A DNA stretch of 64,000 bases from Acidobacteriota bacterium (GTDB lineage: Bacteria > Acidobacteriota > Terriglobia > UBA7540): contig JAKCCV010000003.1 in the NCBI GenBank assembly GCA_021838785.1, positions 164,371-228,370 of the forward strand, written 5' to 3'. The notes under the pieces are model-generated. The model was not told where the DNA came from. It worked only from the letters and a program-made list of their open reading frames with translations, and made no database searches. This document shows positions 1 through 8,725 of this stretch, piece after piece (the first letter of the stretch is position 1; each line of letters opens with the position of its first letter). Both the position numbers and the translations under genes were made by a program.

Positions 1-60
1 AGCGACGCCGTGAAATTGTCATGATAGACCACGTGAGCCGGCCGCGCGGACGTCCAGCTC

Positions 61-1287
61 CTACTCCGCGCCAGGGTGGGACGAAGACGGCAGGGGCTGA
101 GATGTTTCCGTGCCGCTCGAGAGGCTCTCAGGCCGCGGCAACACCCACCGCAAGAGCGGCGGCGCGACGATGGTGGTGACAATGCTCATCGTTAGCACGA
201 CGGCGTACAAATTCTGAGAGATTGTGTGCAGCGTCAAGCCGACGCCGGCCACAATCAACCCCACCTCGCCGCGCGGAATCATGCCGATGCCCACACGGCA
301 AGCCTCTTTGAACCCCAAATGCAGCGATCCCAATCCGCAGCCAATCAGCTTGCCGACGATGGCGAGCAGGCAAATCATGGCGGTCAGAGCCAAGATGCCG
401 CCGCGCGCAAAGCTCTGAAGATGGACCTGCACGCCGAGCAGGACAAAGAAGAAGGGAGACAAAAAATCGCTTAAGGGGCGGAAATTCTGTCTCAATTGCC
501 ACTTCCCGCTCTGGTCGGCCAGCGCCAGGCCCGCCATGAAGGCGCCGACAATCGCGGCCATGCCGATCTTCATCGAGGCCAAGGAAAGCCCAAGGCATGC
601 CATCACGCCCAGCGCAAATGCGGAGTCCCGGGCGCGGAGCTTGGCGATGTGCGGGTCCATCCGTGAGACGACGCGCGAGGCCAAGAAAATCATGACCAAG
701 GTGAAGGCCAGCGCCTCAAGTCCCACCACCAGCAACTGGCCATAGTGAACTTGGCCGGAGGACATGGAGCTGACGACCGCCAGCACCAGCAATCCCAAGA
801 TGTCGTCCATCACGGCCGCCCCCAAAATCACGCGGGCGGCACGGGTGGAAAGCGCGTCCAGATCGGCCAGGACCCGAGCCGTAATGCCGACGCTAGTGGC
901 CACCATCGCCGCGCCGACAAAAATGGATTCCACCCAACTGCGGCCGGCTGCTCGAAGAAAAAGAAAACCTAGCACGAAGGGGAAAATGACGCCCAAGGTC
1001 GCCACTTCGGCGGCCGTCCAGCCCACGGCGCGCAAATCCTGCGGCGTGATTTCCAGGCCAATGGCGAAGAGCAAGAAAATCGCGCCGACCTCCGCCAGGC
1101 CAATGGTCCATTCGCTGGGCCTGACAAGCCCAAGCACTGATGGGCCGAGAATCACGCCGCTCGCTAGCTCACCGAGAACGCCGGGTTGGTGGAGACGCTC
1201 CAGAATCTCCGCGCCGAGCTTGCCGCCCGCGAACATCACGAACATCACAAAAAGCAAATGCCCGGCGTTTTCCACCTTTGACCCCAT
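61..1287 (-). CDS. Kef-type cation:proton antiporter (CPA2 family)
   Basis: This is an inner-membrane monovalent cation/H+ exchanger of about 408 residues, made almost entirely of hydrophobic segments. The N-terminal part reads like CPA2 proteins, with the glycine-rich GELASGVILGPSVLGL stretch, the acidic pore helix AVMDDILGLLVLAV with its Asp-Asp pair, and a GMIPRGEVGLI helix near the C-terminus. No TrkA-N nucleotide-binding domain follows, so it is the short transporter-only form. I chose the ATG at 1287 because the first transmembrane helix begins shortly after it. A longer reading from a TTG at 1434 adds a basic, non-membrane leader that does not look real. The family exchanges Na+ or K+ for protons; the ion cannot be read from sequence. 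It is the last gene of a minus-strand run, and the window edge lies 60 bases past its stop. Confidence 0.85.
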   Translation of the reverse strand: MGSKVENAGHLLFVMFVMFAGGKLGAEILERLHQPGVLGELASGVILGPSVLGLVRPSEWTIGLAEVGAIFLLFAIGLEITPQDLRAVGWTAAEVATLGVIFPFVLGFLFLRAAGRSWVESIFVGAAMVATSVGITARVLADLDALSTRAARVILGAAVMDDILGLLVLAVVSSMSSGQVHYGQLLVVGLEALAFTLVMIFLASRVVSRMDPHIAKLRARDSAFALGVMACLGLSLASMKIGMAAIVGAFMAGLALADQSGKWQLRQNFRPLSDFLSPFFFVLLGVQVHLQSFARGGILALTAMICLLAIVGKLIGCGLGSLHLGFKEACRVGIGMIPRGEVGLIVAGVGLTLHTISQNLYAVVLTMSIVTTIVAPPLLRWVLPRPESLSSGTETSQPLPSSSHPGAE

Positions 1288-1457
1288 CCGGTTGAATTTT
1301 TCATCGGCCCCTGACGCCGGCGGAAATCCTTCCCCAGGGTAACAAAAGAGGCGATGTCTCGGCCAGGGTAAATGGAGGTGACTGAATAGACGAAGGGGAT
1401 TTCGCGCATTGGCTCGAAAAACGATTACACCCAAGCGCGGCGGCGGAGGCCAAAGGG

Positions 1458-2111
1458 CTACTGAGATGCGGGCGCTCGATAAAAAATCGCTTTACCGTTG
1501 GCGAGTTCGAGGCGCGTGACGCCAGGAGGGAGATTCATGGAATGGTTGAGGTCAATTTTATATTTTGATTCGACGTAAGTCTGAAGGAGCCAGTTCACCA
1601 GCCAGTCGTTCAGTTGCGTGTCACCGATCTGAACGTTCTCAATGGTGAGCCGATACCTGCCGGGGGTGGTGGTGATGCGCCCAAAGGCTCGGACGGGCTG
1701 CCAACCCTTGAAGAGCATACCGAGCAGACCCCCTCCGAGCGGGTTGTTCTGCGCTTGCCCACTGCTCAATTGATCAAAGTTGACCATGGCCACGCCTTGA
1801 ACACCCCCCGGCTCGATGTGAACAACGGGATGATACACTCCCGCGGGAAGGAAGCGCCGGCCGTAAAATTTGAGGTAAGAGTTTGCTTCCCGATCCGTAA
1901 TTACGACGGGCGGCTGGGGCGCGCCAGAGGCGGGAGGCTGAGATAAGATTTGGAATTTTTGCAGTAGAGCCCTGGCGGCAGCTTCGGTGAGGTTGCCGTG
2001 AATCGCACCGAATATTGTGTTGACTGCGGGCTTGAAAGTAGTCCCAACCGACGCGATGAATACGATCGCCATGCCAGCGGCAAAAAGGGCAGCCAACCGA
2101 CGCCAACTCAT
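1458..2111 (-). CDS. hypothetical membrane-anchored protein
   Basis: About 217 residues. The N-terminus (MSWRRLAALFAAGMAIVFI) is a basic-hydrophobic signal anchor, so the bulk is probably periplasmic. The rest is a compact soluble domain with no motif I recognise. It contains an alanine-rich helix, then beta-rich sequence ending in a short hydrophilic tail. I chose the ATG at 2111 because earlier in-frame starts would run into the AsmA-like gene upstream, which ends at 2138, and would put about 59 low-quality residues before the signal anchor. The 26-base gap to that gene suggests one transcript and perhaps a related envelope job, which is inference only. Confidence 0.7.
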   Translation of the reverse strand: MSWRRLAALFAAGMAIVFIASVGTTFKPAVNTIFGAIHGNLTEAAARALLQKFQILSQPPASGAPQPPVVITDREANSYLKFYGRRFLPAGVYHPVVHIEPGGVQGVAMVNFDQLSSGQAQNNPLGGGLLGMLFKGWQPVRAFGRITTTPGRYRLTIENVQIGDTQLNDWLVNWLLQTYVESKYKIDLNHSMNLPPGVTRLELANGKAIFYRAPASQ

Positions 2112-2137
2112 AGGTGAGAAGCCCCCGTCCGAAATTT

Positions 2138-4786
2138 TCAGAACGCCTCCCGGCGGTGGGGTGGCGCAGGGCCCAGCCTCGCCGAGAACATCCACCGAGG
2201 CGACTGCCTTGGCCCGGCAAAGGTTCCCACCAAGTCCAACTTGGCTAAACGCTGGACGGAAAGAGCGGCAATTTTCGGATGGAGCCAATGGCGGCGGACG
2301 GAGCGAAAATCGGCTTGGACGCGCAAGCGGATGGCGCCGGCAAATGTGTAAGAGCCGGTCAGGGCCAAGGCGACGCCACCGACACGGAGGGGGACGCTGC
2401 GCACCAAAACATGGCCATGGTGAACCTCAAAACGGGCGGTGAGGGACGGAATCGTCCCAGGGGAGGTTTGCGGTTCAAGGCTCCCCAAACCCGACGATTG
2501 AGCCACGGCGTTGAGCAGGTCAAAATGGCCGAGCGTCAGATGCGAGACCCGCAGGGTTCCGGACCCGCGGAAGTTCTCGGCCATTTGCCGCCCGTCGTCG
2601 CCCCGGGTCACCCATTGGCCGGCAACGGAATAGGTTCCGCGCGCGCCGGCGAGCTTGGGGGAAAGATAGGGTGCAATGGCTTGAACGCGGGCGTGTTGCA
2701 AAGCCAGGCGAGCATCCAACCAAGGCGGGCTGACAGCAGCGTCCAACACCAGTAAGCCACTTCCCTCGCCTCCTCCGGCTCGAAAGTCAAGGTGGGTGAT
2801 CCGAACCACCTGCTGATGGATGCTTATGTCGGCGCGAAAGCCGCTCAGCCGGAGATTGCGAACTTGCAGACGGGGCGTGCTAACCGTTCCTTCCGCGTTC
2901 AGGCGGCGGAAAAAGTCTGAGGCCGCGGCGTGGCGCTCGAAAACGGCGCGAAGCCCCGCCCACCGGCCGAGCAGCGCGAACGGCCGAGGTTGGCGAGAGG
3001 AAATAAACCATGCGGCGCACTGAGAGAGGTTCAGGTGATTGGCGTGAATCCAAAAACGCCAAGGCGATGCGGAAGAGCCCTCATGCAGCAAACGCCCTGA
3101 AAAAACGCTTCCTCCCATGACGGCCACGACGGGCTGCGCCAGGATTCGATGGCCCACGATTTCCAATTCGGCGCGCGGCACGTTGAGAGGCTGGGTGAGC
3201 GTGGGCAAGAGAAGGCGCGCCCGTTGGAGTTCGGCTCGCGCAAAGAGTTGCGGGGCAACGTGAGGCCGGAGGCGGCCCGCCACGGTCACGAAGAAGGAGA
3301 CCTCGCCGGCGCCTGTCACATGGCCGAAACTTTTCCAGCCCATCTCGCGTCCCAGACGAAGTAGATCGGGAAGCGGAATCGAGCGGGCGGAGACTTGGAG
3401 CCGGTAGTCGCCTCCGGTTGAAAGCAGTCTTTTCGCCGGGCGACCGAGGGTCGGAAAACGGAAGGCTCCAACACCCACGGCTGCCACGCGCGGAGCAAGC
3501 CAGATGCGAAACGGCGCGAGTTGAGCTTGACCCCGGTCAATCCTTAAGGCCAGCGGCGATAGAGGAAAGTTTGCGCCGTTCGTCGTCAGGCGGCCACCGC
3601 GGACGCTGAGGAACCCTCCCCATTGCAGATGGCGCCATAAGCCGTGAACCGCGATCATCCCATTGATGCGGCCGGATAGGCCCCAACTTGCGCGCTGACC
3701 GCTCGCGCAACGAATCAGCCCAAGAATGTCCTGAAGATGCGATCGCTCAACCGCCGCCACCATGTCCAGATGGGGATCTGATAGAGGTCCGAGCAATGCG
3801 CCCGAGAGGTGCAGACGAGAACGAGCCAACGCAACGTCGAGGCTGCTGAGATTAAGTTGCCGGCGGCGCCGGTCAAAATCGCCTCGCCAATGAATTGCGA
3901 TCGGCACCGCTTGAGCGGACGGAAGCGCGGCTGAGCGATGCAACTGCGTCAGGCTTGCCGAACCCTGAAATCGAACATGGTCGAGCGAGCCGCTCAACAA
4001 CACGTTGCTGTCGATCACGCCGTAAAGCCCGAGGCTGTGGCCTGCCACCAATGAAACCCAGTCGTCCAGCAGCGCGCCGCGAGTTTGCAGGCGGGCGTCC
4101 AGCTTGCCGCCAGGTGAGGCGGAAGGCTCCCATGCGCCGTCCAGCTCGAGCGGGCCCGGCGTGGGAATTGAAAGGTCGGTGCGAATGGGATCGCCCCGCA
4201 AGCGAAAGGTGACTCGGCCGGTGCGCGGGTCGAGGTTCAGTTGGGCGTCGAGGTTGGCCACAGCGAGGGGTTTGGTATTAGAGCCGATTTTGAAGTTCAA
4301 TCGGGCGTGGCGAGCAACAATATCGAGGCGGCCATGCCCAAGGCGCGGAGGGTGGTGCCCGGGGGATGGCAGCCGGCGTTGACGCCGCGCCAGAAGCCCG
4401 CCGAGATTCCACTGTCCGGCTGTGTTCCGCACCAGGTTCAGGCTGGCGCCCGCCAAAACCAATCTGGAGACGTCGAGGCGACGGGTCCACAAACTGCGCC
4501 AACGCAACTCGCAGTCAATTTGTCGCGCCTGAATAAAAGGCTCGGCGCCAAAGGGAGGAAGCTCGGCCACAGCCGCGTTCGAGATTGTGAAGCCCGGGCC
4601 TGGGAGAATGTGGAACGACACCTGGCCGAAGGTTACTGGTCGTCCCAAGGCTTTCTCTAACGCAGCCTGGAGACGCTCGTGATAATGCGCCGCACTAAAA
4701 AAGGTCGGGACAACCCACGCGGCCAAGACGACCAGCGCCAGGACCAACGCCAGGCGGGCGACGGGTTTTCGTGGAAGCCCGAACAT
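2138..4786 (-). CDS. AsmA-like envelope protein
   Basis: About 882 residues. A single N-terminal membrane anchor (LALVLALVVLAAWVVPTFF, residues about 12-30) is followed directly by the AsmA-type opening: a YHERLQAALEKALGRPVTFG segment, then repeated beta-rich units rich in Leu, Arg and Gly with LxLxxG-like turns to the C-terminus. AsmA/TamB-like proteins are anchored in the inner membrane, span the periplasm and are linked to lipid traffic to the outer membrane. That role is known for the family and is inferred here. The start is fixed by a TGATG junction: the stop of lepB and this ATG share one base at 4786, so translation is probably coupled. An upstream in-frame start inside lepB is less likely. 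Confidence 0.8.
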   Translation of the reverse strand: MFGLPRKPVARLALVLALVVLAAWVVPTFFSAAHYHERLQAALEKALGRPVTFGQVSFHILPGPGFTISNAAVAELPPFGAEPFIQARQIDCELRWRSLWTRRLDVSRLVLAGASLNLVRNTAGQWNLGGLLARRQRRLPSPGHHPPRLGHGRLDIVARHARLNFKIGSNTKPLAVANLDAQLNLDPRTGRVTFRLRGDPIRTDLSIPTPGPLELDGAWEPSASPGGKLDARLQTRGALLDDWVSLVAGHSLGLYGVIDSNVLLSGSLDHVRFQGSASLTQLHRSAALPSAQAVPIAIHWRGDFDRRRRQLNLSSLDVALARSRLHLSGALLGPLSDPHLDMVAAVERSHLQDILGLIRCASGQRASWGLSGRINGMIAVHGLWRHLQWGGFLSVRGGRLTTNGANFPLSPLALRIDRGQAQLAPFRIWLAPRVAAVGVGAFRFPTLGRPAKRLLSTGGDYRLQVSARSIPLPDLLRLGREMGWKSFGHVTGAGEVSFFVTVAGRLRPHVAPQLFARAELQRARLLLPTLTQPLNVPRAELEIVGHRILAQPVVAVMGGSVFSGRLLHEGSSASPWRFWIHANHLNLSQCAAWFISSRQPRPFALLGRWAGLRAVFERHAAASDFFRRLNAEGTVSTPRLQVRNLRLSGFRADISIHQQVVRITHLDFRAGGGEGSGLLVLDAAVSPPWLDARLALQHARVQAIAPYLSPKLAGARGTYSVAGQWVTRGDDGRQMAENFRGSGTLRVSHLTLGHFDLLNAVAQSSGLGSLEPQTSPGTIPSLTARFEVHHGHVLVRSVPLRVGGVALALTGSYTFAGAIRLRVQADFRSVRRHWLHPKIAALSVQRLAKLDLVGTFAGPRQSPRWMFSARLGPAPPHRREAF

Positions 4787-5550
4787 CAATGAATCCACAT
4801 AAAGGTTCTTCGCCAACGGGTCCGCGTGAAGAAATGGACGATCAAGCTGAGGGTTTGCCGTAGCCGGTCGGCAAAGGAGGTTTGGAGGTATTGACCGTGC
4901 GGAGTCTCATACGACCAGTAGATGAACAGAGGCTGGCCGCTGATCAGTTGTCGCGGAACAAAGCCCCAAAAGCGGCTGTCCCAACTCTCCTCGCGGTTAT
5001 CACCGAGAACAAAATATTGGCCGGGAGGAACCACAAGCTGACCGTGATGAACGTAGTCGGGAAGCTCGGCCGCCCAGACGGAGGTCATGCCGGGAAGTTC
5101 CTCGGAATCCGGCGGCGGAAAATCGTCTCCCGGACGCAACTGCCCCGGATAAGTCTCTCGAACGTAGGGCTCTGCGATCGGTTTTCCATTCACAAACACC
5201 TGCCGATCCACAATGCGAATGCGGTCGCCCGGAACCCCGATCACCCGCTTAACAAAGTGCTCTCCCGGCTCTTGGGCTTCGCTGGCCGGGCCAGGGAACT
5301 TGAACACAATCACGTCGCCGCGGCGAATGGGGCGGTATGGGAGAAGATGCCGCCAAAAACCTCTCGGCTCGGCAAAGACAAATTTGTTCACCAGCAAATG
5401 ATCGCCCACCAGAAGCGTGTTTTCCATGGAGCCGGTGGGGATTTTGAAGGCCTGGACAACAAACGTGGTGCCGAAAATCGTCAGGATGACCGTAATGACC
5501 AGCGACTCGAACAGATCCCGGGCCGCTGATTTTTTGTAGGGTTCAGTCAC
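4786..5550 (-). CDS. lepB: signal peptidase I
   Basis: Type I leader peptidase of 254 residues, which cleaves signal peptides of secreted proteins on the periplasmic face. One membrane segment lies at about residues 16-35. The catalytic serine is Ser41 in the GSMENTLLVGD box, where the usual Pro after Glu is Asn. The general-base lysine is Lys101 in VKRVIGVPGD. The C-terminal box GDNREESWDSRFWG is intact. The gene starts inside the last codons of rnc (8-base overlap), and its stop overlaps the AsmA-like start. rnc, lepB and the AsmA-like gene therefore form a tightly coupled unit. Proteins such as the GH31 enzyme, the cytochromes and the porin in this window carry signal peptides it could process. 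Confidence 0.95.
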   Translation of the reverse strand: MTEPYKKSAARDLFESLVITVILTIFGTTFVVQAFKIPTGSMENTLLVGDHLLVNKFVFAEPRGFWRHLLPYRPIRRGDVIVFKFPGPASEAQEPGEHFVKRVIGVPGDRIRIVDRQVFVNGKPIAEPYVRETYPGQLRPGDDFPPPDSEELPGMTSVWAAELPDYVHHGQLVVPPGQYFVLGDNREESWDSRFWGFVPRQLISGQPLFIYWSYETPHGQYLQTSFADRLRQTLSLIVHFFTRTRWRRTFMWIH

Positions 5551-6256
5551 CGGATCGTTCCCTTTTTCTCAACTCGCCGAGGGCGTGACAGGCCGCCTGC
5601 TGCTCGGCGGCTTTTTTGCTGCTGCCTTGGCCGCGCGCCGTCAGCGTTTCATCCACTCGAACCTCGACCACAAAAATCTTCTGGTGTTCGAGCCCGGATT
5701 CCTCCACCACCTTGTATTCCGCTGGGCCACGACGACGCGCTTGCAAGTACTCTTGCAAGACCCCTTTGTAATTCGTCGGGGCCAGGTTGGTGACTGCCTG
5801 CTCCAAATCCCTTGGGAGGATCCAATTCTCGACCAAGGCGCGGGCCGAATCGAGACCGCCGTCACAGTAAACGGCGGCAACCAGCGCCTCTACCGCATCC
5901 ACCAGAATGCCGGATTTCTCCCGCCCACCGGTTCGCTCCTCGGCCGGTCCAAGGCGTAAATACTGTCCCAAGTTGAGGAGCGTTGCCACTCGCGCCAGGT
6001 GGGGCGCGGAAACCAAATTGGCCCTCACCTGCGAGAGTTCTCCCTCATCAAAGTGAGGAAACGTGCGGACCAGGTGGGTGGTCACCACAAAATTCAGGAC
6101 CGCGTCGCCCAGAAACTCCATCAACTGGTTGTCGCGTCCGCCGCGCGCCCGCTCCTGAACGTGGGAAGAATGCGTCAGAGCTTCTTGGAGCAACTCCGGA
6201 TTTCGAAAGCGGTACGCGATCCGATCTTGCAACTCCGCAAGCGAGGCTTCGGCCAT
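5543..6256 (-). CDS. rnc: ribonuclease III
   Basis: Double-strand-specific endoribonuclease of 237 residues that processes rRNA precursors and structured mRNAs. The signature box is present as NQLMEFLGDAVL at about residues 43-54. The family consensus begins NERLEFLGD, so one arginine position differs, but the Glu and Asp metal ligands remain. The second acidic cluster DAVEALVAAVY is at about 119-129. The C-terminal third is a dsRNA-binding domain (NYKGVLQEYLQARR through GQGSSKKAAEQQAA). The ATG at 6256 gives a full-length protein. The gene overlaps lepB by 8 bases, as in many rnc-containing operons. Confidence 0.95.
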   Translation of the reverse strand: MAEASLAELQDRIAYRFRNPELLQEALTHSSHVQERARGGRDNQLMEFLGDAVLNFVVTTHLVRTFPHFDEGELSQVRANLVSAPHLARVATLLNLGQYLRLGPAEERTGGREKSGILVDAVEALVAAVYCDGGLDSARALVENWILPRDLEQAVTNLAPTNYKGVLQEYLQARRRGPAEYKVVEESGLEHQKIFVVEVRVDETLTARGQGSSKKAAEQQAACHALGELRKRERSGD

Positions 6257-6354
6257 ATCCTCTCGAGCTGGTCCGACTCCAAAGGGCCGCGCCGACCTTC
6301 TCCGCGCTCGCCGACCGCAGGTTTTGCGGCGGCCGCGCGGCAGAGATTAGAAAC

Positions 6355-7431
6355 TTACGGCTTCGTGGAGGGGGCGGGGCTGGCGGGCTTTTGCGCCTTC
6401 AGTCGTTGAATTTGCTGTTGCGCCATCGTTTGGATGGGGCTGCCTTGCGCGGCCTGAGCGGCTTTCGTGAAAGCGTCAATGGCTTGGGGAGTTTTGCCTT
6501 CCGCCTCATACACTTCAGCCAGCCGATAGTAATCCGCAGGATTCGGGGTCGGCTCCGCGTTGACCGCGTTCAGATAATATTTCTCCGCCTTCGCAAGCTC
6601 TTGCGGGTCGGGCCCTGTCAGGCCCATTTCTGCCCTCTGGAAATACACCAATCCCAGCGCCGCATAAACGCCGCTTGCCACCGCCGCCTTGCGATTGGCG
6701 TAGGCAGCCGGCGTCTCATTGGGTTCTTGGGGAAGCTGGCTGATGATTTGCAGAGCTTCCTTGTCATCCTGTTCCGCTTCGTTCAGTCTTTGGACCTTAT
6801 CCACATCGCTGCCTTGCAACTCCTGCGGTTGCGGAAGGACGGACCCCACAATCATCAGGCTGAGCAGATTGTTCGGCTTTAATTTGAGGCTCATCTCACC
6901 GTATTTCACCGTGTCATCGGCGTCGTTCTTCTGCTGATAAGCGTTGGCCTCAAATGCATAGACAAAGGTCAGCAGGGGGCTGTTGGGATATTTGGTCGCA
7001 AAGGCATTGGCCAACTGAATTTGACGGTCCGGGTCGAGCTCATGTTCAATCGCCTGGAAGGCTTGAGTTTCTGCAGGAGAGATCGTGGGGCCGGCGGGCT
7101 TATTCGTTTTGGCAGCTCGCGCCGTGGGTCCTAAATTCTGAATGGTCGTGATCAATTCCGGCGTTGCGCCCGCCTTCTTCAGCGCCTTTGCAATCGCGGG
7201 GGTTACGTCAAACGCCACGCCCCGCGCATTTAACTCCGACGTGATTCTGTCCAGATGCTTTTTATTATGTTTGACCAGCGCAATCACTTGCTTTTCCGTC
7301 AGGGGGGCCTGGGCCAGCGCGGGCGCCGATGCGCCTTGCGGCGCCAATGCCAAGGCTGACATCTGACGGGCGCCGACCATGCCGACCGCCAACAGTGCTG
7401 TGAGCAAACCCATCCTCAAAGCTTGTTTCAT
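6355..7431 (-). CDS. secreted TPR-repeat protein
   Basis: About 358 residues with a cleavable-looking signal peptide (MKQALRMGLLTALLAVGMVGARQMSA). An N-terminal helical module (about 45-105) starts TEKQVIALVKHNKKHLDRI and is followed by a linker and tetratricopeptide-like helix pairs to about residue 335. The clearest pair is NPADYYRLAEVYEAEGKTPQ. The tail is Pro/Ala/Lys-rich. TPR proteins act as scaffolds; no enzymatic motif is present and I cannot name a partner. It is divergent from the PLP-homeostasis operon on the other strand, and the roughly 200-base gap between them must hold both promoters. Confidence 0.75.
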   Translation of the reverse strand: MKQALRMGLLTALLAVGMVGARQMSALALAPQGASAPALAQAPLTEKQVIALVKHNKKHLDRITSELNARGVAFDVTPAIAKALKKAGATPELITTIQNLGPTARAAKTNKPAGPTISPAETQAFQAIEHELDPDRQIQLANAFATKYPNSPLLTFVYAFEANAYQQKNDADDTVKYGEMSLKLKPNNLLSLMIVGSVLPQPQELQGSDVDKVQRLNEAEQDDKEALQIISQLPQEPNETPAAYANRKAAVASGVYAALGLVYFQRAEMGLTGPDPQELAKAEKYYLNAVNAEPTPNPADYYRLAEVYEAEGKTPQAIDAFTKAAQAAQGSPIQTMAQQQIQRLKAQKPASPAPSTKP

Positions 7432-7631
7432 ACGGCTATCTCTCCGCTAAATTGGAATCCGCCTCGATTTGAGCGTACAAGAAAGGTTGGAAGGTGTCAA
7501 TTGCCACCCTTGGGCCGCCGGCTCTCAAACTTTAGAATGGCCTGGCGCATTTCCGTAACTCGCCGTGCCGGATGTTGGGTCCGGAATGGTAGAATGACGC
7601 TCTTGATTTGGCGAGTCGCAGAAAGCCGACG

Positions 7632-8324
7632 ATGGCAGCGAGCATTCAGGAAAATATCGAGCGGGTGCGCGAACGGATGGCGGCGGCGTGTCGTCGCGCC
7701 GGACACGCGCCCGAAAGCGTGCGACTGGTGGCAGCCAGCAAGACGGTGGCGGCGGAACGGCTGCGCGAGGCTTACCTTGCCGGAATTCGAGACTTCGGCG
7801 AGAATCGCGCCCAGGAGGCGGCCTCGAAGCGCGCGGCGCTGGCGGATCTTCCGATCGTATGGCACATGATCGGGCACGTACAGAGCAATAAAGCGCGTCT
7901 AGTGAGCGGGCTGTTCGATTGGGTTCATTCGCTGGATTCGGAGCGATTGGCCGAAAAGCTGGATCGCACCCGCCGCGGGCCAGCGAAGATGGCGGTGCTC
8001 ATCGAGGTTCATCTGGCAGAAGAAACCACGAAATCCGGCGTTCGCCCGGCCGACGTGCCCCGCCTGGCGGAGGCGCTAGCTCGGCGCGAGGGGTTGGCGT
8101 TGCGCGGCTTGATGGCTGTTCCTCCGTTGTTTCAAAACCCCGAGGATGCCCGACCCTATTTTCGCCGCCTGCGCGAACTGGCGCGGCAGGTTGAAGGGAT
8201 GGGGCTTGCGGGCGTTTCCATGACCGAGCTTTCGATGGGCATGAGTCACGATTTTGAAATTGCCATCGAGGAAGGCGCGACCATCATCCGAATCGGGACT
8301 GCGATTTTTGGCCCCCGCTCATGA
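7632..8324 (+). CDS. pyridoxal phosphate homeostasis protein (YggS/PROSC family)
   Basis: About 230 residues, a single-domain PLP-binding TIM-barrel protein of the alanine racemase N-terminal fold. The PLP lysine lies in [10 protein letters not shown] (about residue 36). [27 protein letters not shown] and [24 protein letters not shown] are the expected conserved blocks. Members buffer free PLP and affect amino acid and keto acid balance; they are not racemases. I chose the ATG at 7632 because it starts just before the conserved helix, and a TTG eight codons earlier is weaker. The stop overlaps the next start as ATGA, so it heads a three-gene operon. Confidence 0.9.
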   Translation: MAASIQENIERVRERMAAACRRAGHAPESVRLVAASKTVAAERLREAYLAGIRDFGENRAQEAASKRAALADLPIVWHMIGHVQSNKARLVSGLFDWVHSLDSERLAEKLDRTRRGPAKMAVLIEVHLAEETTKSGVRPADVPRLAEALARREGLALRGLMAVPPLFQNPEDARPYFRRLRELARQVEGMGLAGVSMTELSMGMSHDFEIAIEEGATIIRIGTAIFGPRS

Positions 8325-8725
8325 GCCATTCGTTTCAAGGAAAAAGCCCGACAACATCTTACGCAGAACAGATGCCGGAACCGCGCCCACCCTTCTCCAC
8401 GGCTAAGCTCCGCCTGAACAACGAAAAGATCCGTTTCTGGCTGCGCGTCAAGCCGCGAGCTTCACGGGAAGCGCTGACGGTTGAGCCTTCCGGCGAGCTT
8501 TGCCTCAGCCTGCACGCGCCGCCAACCGAGGGCGCGGCGAACGCCGCGTGCATCGAGTTTTTAGCGCGCTGGCTGCATCTGCCGAAATCGGCCATCGAGA
8601 TTGAGCGCGGCGCCCATTCGCGCCGAAAGCTCATTGGCGTGCGCGTGGACGAATCGGCCGCCCGCCAGCTCCGCAGCTTCATCGGCTCTGAAAAACAAAT
8701 TCCCCCAAATCGGAGCCGGCAATGA
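8321..8725 (+). CDS. DUF167/YggU family protein
   Basis: About 134 residues with a DUF167 core: FWLRVKPRASREAL, then LHAPPTEGAANAACIEFLARWL, then IERGAHSRRKLIGV. Residues before about 35 and after about 118 are extensions of low similarity. The family is small, widespread and has no proven biochemical role, but it is often found next to YggS, as here. Start and stop both overlap their neighbours by four bases (ATGA at 8321 and at 8722), which argues for translational coupling across the operon. Confidence 0.85.
   Translation: MSHSFQGKSPTTSYAEQMPEPRPPFSTAKLRLNNEKIRFWLRVKPRASREALTVEPSGELCLSLHAPPTEGAANAACIEFLARWLHLPKSAIEIERGAHSRRKLIGVRVDESAARQLRSFIGSEKQIPPNRSRQ

Noticed and set aside
1..60. A promoter or RNA in the first 60 bases
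   Set aside because: Too short and featureless to support a call.
146..160. GTGACAATGCTCATC as a fourth Crp/Fnr-type site
   Set aside because: The second half is TCAT rather than TCAC, and it lies inside the antiporter coding sequence.
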